A DNA stretch of 9,334 nucleotides from PUMD01 sp964599275 (GTDB lineage Bacteria > Bacillota > Sulfobacillia > SLMV01). The notes beneath the pieces are model-generated. The model searched no databases. It had not been told where the DNA came from and worked only from the letters and a program-made list of their open reading frames with translations. Of this stretch, positions 4,745-9,334 are shown piece by piece. The first letter of the stretch is position 1. Every line of letters starts with the position of its first letter. Made by a program: the position numbers and the translations under genes. The DNA lies in NCBI GenBank assembly GCA_964599275.1, contig CAZRFK010000072.1, positions 1 through 9,334 on the forward strand, written 5' to 3'.

Positions 4745-6793
4745 CTAACGGACTTGAGCAGTGAAGAGGGAGTTTTTATAGAGGTTATTGAGCATTTCTG
4801 TCAGGATATCTTTCATATGGTTATCAAATATCTTACGAGCAGCCCTGAGACTATGTTTACGCAATTTTTTGTCTTGTAAAGCATCTGGAAATAAAAAAGG
4901 AGGGATGCCGTGTTGCTTCGAGGAGAAAAAGTCGCCCATTCCACGCCTTTTTAAATCAAGTCTTGCGATTTTACTTCCATCCAAAGTATCCTGTAAAATT
5001 TTCAGTTTTTCTATCCGTTCTGGTTTGCCGAGACTATCAACCAGAAAACAATAACCTTTCTGACTGCCCCTGCCAACTCTACCACGCATTTGATGTAGCT
5101 CGGAAATCCCAAACTGACCAGCATCCTCGATAATTATTACCCCTGCCCTCTGGCTATCCAGACCTACCTCGAGTAATGAAGTTCCGACAATAATATCGAT
5201 TTCTCCACGGTCAAACGCGAGTAGTTTATCATTTTTATTTTCTTCAGGGGTTTGTCCATGCAGTACAGCAGTTTTTGCCTCCGGTATCCATTTTCTGACC
5301 TGCTTTACCCATGATTCAGCTTTTGTCAATTCAGTTCCTGCCGCTGAAACAGTCTTATCGATGGTTGGACATACAACGTAAATTCCCATCCCGTAATTCA
5401 AACACTTTTCAGCAAAACTATACACTTGTCTGCGTTTATCTCGCGAAACAACTTTAGTCTTTATATTCCTGGGCCCCCTGGGCATCTCAGAAAGTGTCGT
5501 CACTTCCAGCCCCTGATAAAAAGCACGAGCCAATGTTCGCGGGATAGGTGTTGCGGATAGCATCAAAAAATCAGGTCGGGGAGTGATATCCTGCAGTACT
5601 GCTCGCTGTTGGACCCCAAACCTTTGCTGCTCATCTATCAAAACAAAAGAAAGTCTCTTTAATTCATCGGGCTTTTGCAAGAGGGCGTGGGTTCCAACAA
5701 CCACATCTGCTTGACCCCGGGCCAGCCGGCTTCGTACAGCCCCATCACTGTTCGCTGTTAACTGGACGACATTAATATTCATAGGTTCGAGATGTTCACA
5801 CAATGTCCGATAATGTTGATTTGCAAGAACCCGAGTAGGTACCAGCCAGGCAGCCTGACAGTTATTTTCGACAGCTTTGACGGTAGCATATGCTCCCACA
5901 ACTGTCTTACCGCTTCCTACATCACCCTGCAGCAGACGATACATTGCAACATCTGAGGACATGTCTGAATCAATCTGCTGTATTGCTTTGTGCTGACATG
6001 AAGTCAATTCAAATGGCAGCGCATTTAAGAGTTCACGCGTGTAAGACCTATCAGCATCATGTGAAAAAGAAGGAGCATTCACCCACTGCATACGGGATTT
6101 CAGAAGTGCCAGATTGTACAGTGTCAGCTCCACAAAAGCCAAACTCCATCTGGCTATGCTTATTTCCCTCTTCTGCTGTGGCTGATGCACTGCGCTCAAC
6201 GCAGACGGTAGGGGAAGATATTCCTCCGCGGGCCATGCTGAATCTGGCAGCACAGCCTCTGAATCGCCAAGTAACAATTCACATGCCTGCTTGATAAAAC
6301 CTGCCAATCTTTTGCTGCTGAGATTTTTGGTTGAAGGATAAACGGGAATAATTTGATCACGCGCCTGTTCATCTATCTGAGCGCGACTACATTCTAACTT
6401 GTCGGAAGATTTCTTACTCCATTGACCATACATTATAATACGCTGTCCCGGAGACAGGCGACGATGCAGGTAGCGTCGACCAAATAACACTGAACTTATG
6501 GTTACCTGTTGACCATCAATTTCGGTTTCCAGTTCCAGAACAGTTCTGGGAGGAGATCCTCTCAAAGGTTGTACACGCTTCAAATTTCCAGCAACCGCAG
6601 CCATATCACCCGACAGTAGTCTATCCATATCATCGGAAACAGGCCGCCAATCTTCATAACGGACCGGCAGATGAAAAATAAGGTCCGATAAAGTATTAAT
6701 GCCCAGTTTCGCCAGCTGTTCCTTTCTTGCAGGACCAATGCCTTTGAGCACTTCAACTGACTGTTGTGCCTGTGAGGTAGGAATATCAAGCAT
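4745..6793 (-). CDS. recG: ATP-dependent DNA helicase RecG (variant motifs)
   Basis: RecG is a double-stranded-DNA translocase that remodels stalled forks and Holliday junctions. The 682-residue product is of normal length. Domains: a wedge/OB region (about 13-160) starting with LKGIGPARKEQLAKLGI and LPVRYEDW; helicase domain 1 with Walker A GDVGSGKT (290-297), VPTRVLANQHY (318-328), VVGTHALLQ (366-373), box II DEQQRFGVQQR (387-397) and SATPIPRTLA (413-422); helicase domain 2 with YVVCPTID, VGTSLLEVGLD and QMRGRVGRG (568-576); and a C-terminal translocation motif region with LKRRGMGDFFSSKQHG (614-629). RecG usually has DEQH in box II, TATPIPRTLA in motif III and ENAERFGLSQLHQLRG in motif V-VI; here they are DEQQ, SATPIPRTLA and EDAGQFGISELHQMRG. 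ATP binding and the arginine-rich motif VI are intact, so I expect an active enzyme. ATG 6793 is 2 bases after the fakA stop with no strong ribosome binding site, suggesting translational coupling. Confidence 0.95.
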   Translation of the reverse strand: MLDIPTSQAQQSVEVLKGIGPARKEQLAKLGINTLSDLIFHLPVRYEDWRPVSDDMDRLLSGDMAAVAGNLKRVQPLRGSPPRTVLELETEIDGQQVTISSVLFGRRYLHRRLSPGQRIIMYGQWSKKSSDKLECSRAQIDEQARDQIIPVYPSTKNLSSKRLAGFIKQACELLLGDSEAVLPDSAWPAEEYLPLPSALSAVHQPQQKREISIARWSLAFVELTLYNLALLKSRMQWVNAPSFSHDADRSYTRELLNALPFELTSCQHKAIQQIDSDMSSDVAMYRLLQGDVGSGKTVVGAYATVKAVENNCQAAWLVPTRVLANQHYRTLCEHLEPMNINVVQLTANSDGAVRSRLARGQADVVVGTHALLQKPDELKRLSFVLIDEQQRFGVQQRAVLQDITPRPDFLMLSATPIPRTLARAFYQGLEVTTLSEMPRGPRNIKTKVVSRDKRRQVYSFAEKCLNYGMGIYVVCPTIDKTVSAAGTELTKAESWVKQVRKWIPEAKTAVLHGQTPEENKNDKLLAFDRGEIDIIVGTSLLEVGLDSQRAGVIIIEDAGQFGISELHQMRGRVGRGSQKGYCFLVDSLGKPERIEKLKILQDTLDGSKIARLDLKRRGMGDFFSSKQHGIPPFLFPDALQDKKLRKHSLRAARKIFDNHMKDILTEMLNNLYKNSLFTAQVR

Positions 6794-6795
6794 GG

Positions 6796-8523
6796 TTAAC
6801 CGCGTAAAGCCGCAGCGATAAAGTAATAATGTTGCTGGCCACCAGTGCTGACTTTGATGGTTCGCTCATTTCCCAGTGCGGATAATAATTTTTCTTCAAT
6901 AAACTCGAGGTATGAGTCACTTTTTTCTTCATAGCTTTCTGAACAATTACCCACAAAGACTGAAAGAGCATGCCAGTCTGAGGATTTTTCATGTTCAACG
7001 AGCTCAAGTAGAACCTGGCAAGGTTTTTCACCAACTGACACAAATTCTCCATCTATGAACCCAATTACATCTCCTTTATCCAGACTGATCCCGCCAAAAT
7101 CTCTGTCATCTACAGCGTAAGTTACTTCCAAAGCAACAACCTCAGAAGCCGCCTCTTCCATACGCCATCTAACTTTATTGAGTTCAGTATTTGGATCAAA
7201 CGCAGCTATGGCTGCAAGACCTTGTGGAACATTCTCAGTGGGGACTACCTCAATGCGACGATCAGTGAGAGATTTCACCTGTTCACAGACCAAAATGAGG
7301 TTCGGGTTGTTGGGCAAAAGTATTACATCACCAGAGCAGTTATCATCAACCTCACTCAAAATGTCCTCTGCGCTCGGATTCATGGTAGGTCCTCCGAAAA
7401 CTGTGCATTGAGCTCCCCGTGATAAAAACTGTTCAGCTAATCCCTCGCCGGCAACAATTGGAACAACTGCAACAGCATCATTTCCTCCCATAGGATTGTC
7501 TTGTGGGGTTGGAGGTACCGAAGCGCCTGGTTTATCGGTAGCCGTTGCCTCCAAGTTGTGCATTGCTTCCTGTGATCTGGAAACCTGCAGCTGCATGTTT
7601 TCTATCTGGCATTCGACTACAGTACCCCAATTTAATGAACGCTTCACAACCAGGTCTGGTTTTTGAGTGTGGATATGAATTTTGACCATATCCCCATCCT
7701 TGATCACAAGGAGACTGTCTCCGGACTCCACCATTTCGCCCCGTATTTCATCGACATCGATATTTGATGAGCTGCAGTCAACCAGTACTATCACATCATA
7801 AGGATAAGTTAATACTTCATCATCAGGAACAGCAACTTGCTCCTGCTCAATCTGCTGATCCTGCTCAAGAGGAGTCTTTTCTTGCACGGGTTTTTGTTTC
7901 AGAGCAGAAACAGCTCCCCGCAGTATATAAACCAGTCCTTGTCCGCCAGCATCTACCACGCCAGCTTCGGCCAGTACGTCAAGCATCTCCGGGGTTTTTT
8001 TCAAGGTAACTTCTGCAGCTTTGAGGGCATCCTGCAGGACTGTTAAAACGTCATTATCCTCCGATGCGCATTGTGATGCTGCAGCTGCTGCTTCCTTTGC
8101 AACAGTCAAAATTGTTCCTTCGACTGGGCGCATCACTGCACTGTAGGCCGCATCGACACCACTTTGAAGAGCATGGGCAATTTGTTGAGAATTTGCCTCG
8201 CTGACACCCTCCCAGCTGCTGGCTACTCCGCGGAAAAACTGAGAAAGAATCACTCCCGAATTGCCTCGAGCTCCCATAAGGGAACCAGTCGAGCAATCAT
8301 CTGCTATGTCGTACAATTCCGGACCGCTGTCAGTCCCCTGCTGGACAGCAGATTCAAGCGTCAACATCATATTGGTGCCCGTATCACCATCAGGCACAGG
8401 AAAAACATTCAGTGAGTTTACCTCTTCTTTATGTGCTTCCAATTCAGCCGAAGCAGAGTGAAGCATGGATTTAAACATTTTACCAGTAAGCTTGTCGCAA
8501 GTTTGGGTGTCTTGTTCACTCAT
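6796..8523 (-). CDS. fakA: FakA-type fatty acid kinase catalytic subunit (DAK2/DhaL-domain protein, YloV)
   Basis: FakA, with a fatty-acid-carrying DegV-family FakB, phosphorylates fatty acids to acyl-phosphate, which PlsY uses directly or PlsX exchanges to acyl-ACP. The 575-residue product has an N-terminal DhaL nucleotide-binding domain (about 1-210) with the metal-binding FPVPDGDTGTNM (41-52), GARGNSGVILSQFFRG (84-99) and DAGGQGL (191-197). A Gln/Glu-rich linker (about 210-232) follows, then a middle domain with KIHIHTQKPD (281-290) and QIENM (306-310), a second Pro-rich linker (about 328-346), and a FakA C-terminal domain with GGPTMNPSAEDIL (377-389) and LLPNNPNLIL (402-411). The middle domain has YPYDV where many homologues have YCTEF, so the usual cysteine is absent. 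ATG 8523 overlaps the yloU stop by 8 bases, with GGTGG 9 bases upstream. No degV-like gene is in the window. The broad family is certain; the kinase role is inferred from homology. Confidence 0.9.
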   Translation of the reverse strand: MSEQDTQTCDKLTGKMFKSMLHSASAELEAHKEEVNSLNVFPVPDGDTGTNMMLTLESAVQQGTDSGPELYDIADDCSTGSLMGARGNSGVILSQFFRGVASSWEGVSEANSQQIAHALQSGVDAAYSAVMRPVEGTILTVAKEAAAAASQCASEDNDVLTVLQDALKAAEVTLKKTPEMLDVLAEAGVVDAGGQGLVYILRGAVSALKQKPVQEKTPLEQDQQIEQEQVAVPDDEVLTYPYDVIVLVDCSSSNIDVDEIRGEMVESGDSLLVIKDGDMVKIHIHTQKPDLVVKRSLNWGTVVECQIENMQLQVSRSQEAMHNLEATATDKPGASVPPTPQDNPMGGNDAVAVVPIVAGEGLAEQFLSRGAQCTVFGGPTMNPSAEDILSEVDDNCSGDVILLPNNPNLILVCEQVKSLTDRRIEVVPTENVPQGLAAIAAFDPNTELNKVRWRMEEAASEVVALEVTYAVDDRDFGGISLDKGDVIGFIDGEFVSVGEKPCQVLLELVEHEKSSDWHALSVFVGNCSESYEEKSDSYLEFIEEKLLSALGNERTIKVSTGGQQHYYFIAAALRG

Positions 8524-8887
8524 TGCTTTTGTCCACCTTTACTCCCTGAACATTCACGTCGACTTTATTTACCTTGAGACCTGTACAGTGACCAACCATA
8601 TAAGCAACCTTATCTTTGATATTTCGGGCCACTTGTCCAATGTTAACCCCATAACCAACAACAATATTGACCGAAATGGCAATACAGGAGTCATTATCTT
8701 TTTTAACCACTTTGACCCCTTTAGCCAGACTCTCATGTCCCAAGATGGCCGCAAGACCATCGCTGAGATTCTGCGGAGTCATTCCGGCCACTCCATAGCA
8801 TTCTATGGTAGCCATCCCCACCAGTTTAGCCAACGCATTGTGACTCAATATTAACTTTCCATAACAGCTTTGGACACTGTGAAACAT
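8516..8887 (-). CDS. yloU: Asp23/Gls24 family protein (YloU-like)
   Basis: This is a 123-residue member of the Asp23/Gls24 (alkaline shock protein) family. Its molecular role is poorly known; homologues occur next to fakA/yloV throughout Firmicutes. Visible family features are the opening GKLILSHNALAKLVGMAT (10-27), ECYGVAGM (29-36), and the later CIAISVNIVVGYGVNIGQVARNIKDKV, followed by a beta segment VNKVDVNVQGVKVD near the end. No membrane segment or signal peptide is present, so it is cytoplasmic. ATG 8887 is chosen because AAGGAG (8895-8900, minus strand) lies 7 bases upstream; the frame is open eleven codons further up without a ribosome binding site. Its stop overlaps the fakA start, giving a coupled yloU-fakA-recG unit. 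It is divergent from rpmB across about 150 bases. Confidence 0.92.
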   Translation of the reverse strand: MFHSVQSCYGKLILSHNALAKLVGMATIECYGVAGMTPQNLSDGLAAILGHESLAKGVKVVKKDNDSCIAISVNIVVGYGVNIGQVARNIKDKVAYMVGHCTGLKVNKVDVNVQGVKVDKSNE

Positions 8888-8967
8888 CACGCACTCCTTT
8901 TTACACCGTTGTATTCTCATAATATGAACTTACACTACTTCCTTGCTCTCGACGACAAAAGAATCTG

Positions 8968-8998
8968 TTGATACAATGCACATTAGTAAAGTTATTAT
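8968..8998 (+). promoter_or_regulatory. Candidate promoter of rpmB
   Basis: TTGATA (8968-8973, 5/6) and TATTAT (8993-8998, 5/6) resemble a housekeeping promoter, but the 19-base spacing is longer than ideal. On the opposite strand the same bases give a perfect TATAAT (8994-8999) that could be the -10 for yloU, though its -35 is poor. The assignment is tentative. Confidence 0.35.
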
Positions 8999-9040
8999 AT
9001 TAGAGTAAAAAAAACAACGGTGAAATGGGAGGAACGTGAA

Positions 9041-9232
9041 GTGTCCAGAAAATGTGATATCTGTGGTAAGGGGCCGATTACTGGAAACAGGGTCAGCCGA
9101 TCCATGAGCAAATCCAAGCGCAGCTTTAAACCAAACATTCAAAAGATACGAATCCTCGTTGATGGACGACCTCAACGAAAGAATGTTTGCACCAAATGTA
9201 TTAAATCTGACAGGATAGTTAAAGCACCCTAG
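9041..9232 (+). CDS. rpmB: 50S ribosomal protein L28, zinc-binding form
   Basis: L28 is a small protein of the large ribosomal subunit. The 63-residue product starts SRKCDICGKGPITGNRVSRS and contains KRSFKPNIQKIRI and RKNVCTKCIKSDRI, all typical. Two Cys pairs (Cys5/Cys8 and Cys50/Cys53) form the expected four-cysteine zinc site, so this is the zinc-binding (C+) form; under zinc limitation many Firmicutes switch to C- paralogues, and none is visible here. GTG 9041 is chosen because GGGAGG (9027-9032) lies 8 bases upstream and it gives the normal L28 N-terminus; an upstream GTG at 9020 would put the ribosome binding site inside the gene. It is transcribed alone and divergent from yloU, as in B. 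subtilis. Confidence 0.96.
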   Translation: MSRKCDICGKGPITGNRVSRSMSKSKRSFKPNIQKIRILVDGRPQRKNVCTKCIKSDRIVKAP

Positions 9233-9275
9233 TAATAAGTCTGTATTCACCTTTAACATCTGACTCAGCTGACAA

Positions 9276-9302
9276 GATGCGCCCGGGAATAACGGGCGCA
9301 TC
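9276..9302 (+). terminator. GC-rich hairpin downstream of rpmB
   Basis: GATGCGCCCG (9276-9285) pairs perfectly with CGGGCGCATC (9293-9302) around a 7-base loop, 43 bases after the rpmB stop. The position suggests the rpmB terminator, but the following bases (AGGTAAGCTTTG) hold no T tract, so intrinsic termination is uncertain. It could also serve a minus-strand gene outside the window. Nothing else is recognised from 9303 to 9334. Confidence 0.5.
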
Positions 9303-9334
9303 AGGTAAGCTTTGTCGCATCTTAGGAATGCAGT

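Noticed and set aside
8930..9301. Minus-strand open frame covering rpmB
   Set aside because: The plus strand encodes an unmistakable L28; the antisense product has no family features and spans the GC hairpin.
1..9334. CRISPR array, insertion sequence, toxin-antitoxin, phage, tRNA or rRNA
   Set aside because: I saw no regularly spaced repeats, transposase or integrase motifs, terminal inverted repeats or RNA gene signatures. The window is essentially chromosomal housekeeping and sporulation genes.

Overview
This window comes from an endospore-forming, moderate-GC Firmicute, more likely a clostridial-type anaerobe than a Bacillus. I infer this from gene order, a spore protease next to a small acid-soluble spore protein (SASP), a textbook FapR operator, the forespore (sigma-G type) promoter in front of the SASP gene, and strong AGGAGG-type ribosome binding sites. 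Genus and species cannot be read from the sequence.

Layout: nearly everything is on the minus strand; only gpr and rpmB are on plus. From the right, rpmB (ribosomal protein L28, +) is divergent from a tight minus-strand run: yloU (Asp23/Gls24 family), fakA/yloV (fatty acid kinase subunit) and recG. This matches the classic rpmB-yloU-yloV-recG neighbourhood of Firmicutes, without the sdaAB-sdaAA genes found in Bacillus subtilis. In B. subtilis recG is followed by fapR-plsX. Here about 3.5 kb lies between them: an alpha/beta-type SASP gene (-), its germination protease gpr (+, convergent), an HD-domain dGTPase-like gene (dgt, -) and a small unknown two-helix membrane protein (-). Then come fapR (-) and plsX (-), which starts at TTG, overlaps the end of fapR and runs off the left edge with 215 codons present.

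How the genes work together: FapR senses malonyl-CoA and represses fatty-acid and phospholipid synthesis genes. Its 17-bp operator lies just upstream of fapR, so fapR-plsX is very probably autoregulated. PlsX makes acyl-phosphate from acyl-ACP, and FakA with FakB makes acyl-phosphate from exogenous fatty acids, so the window holds both entries to the PlsY route and their regulator. GPR degrades alpha/beta-type SASPs at germination, and its substrate gene is the convergent neighbour, sharing a two-way hairpin terminator with it.

The most interesting unexplained structure is the dgt-gpr intergenic region. It has a perfect 12-bp-stem terminator-like hairpin with a T tract just upstream of the gpr start, a forespore-type promoter candidate about 80 bases before it, and a dgt promoter candidate on the other strand sharing the same -10 bases. 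This could be a leader attenuator, a short terminated RNA or a relic. Several proteins carry unusual residues at family-signature positions: RecG has DEQQ instead of DEQH, FapR has Ser107 and Asp115, and FakA lacks the YCTE cysteine. I found no CRISPR array, insertion sequence, tRNA, rRNA or clearly new multi-gene system, and no gene-free stretch longer than about 300 bases.
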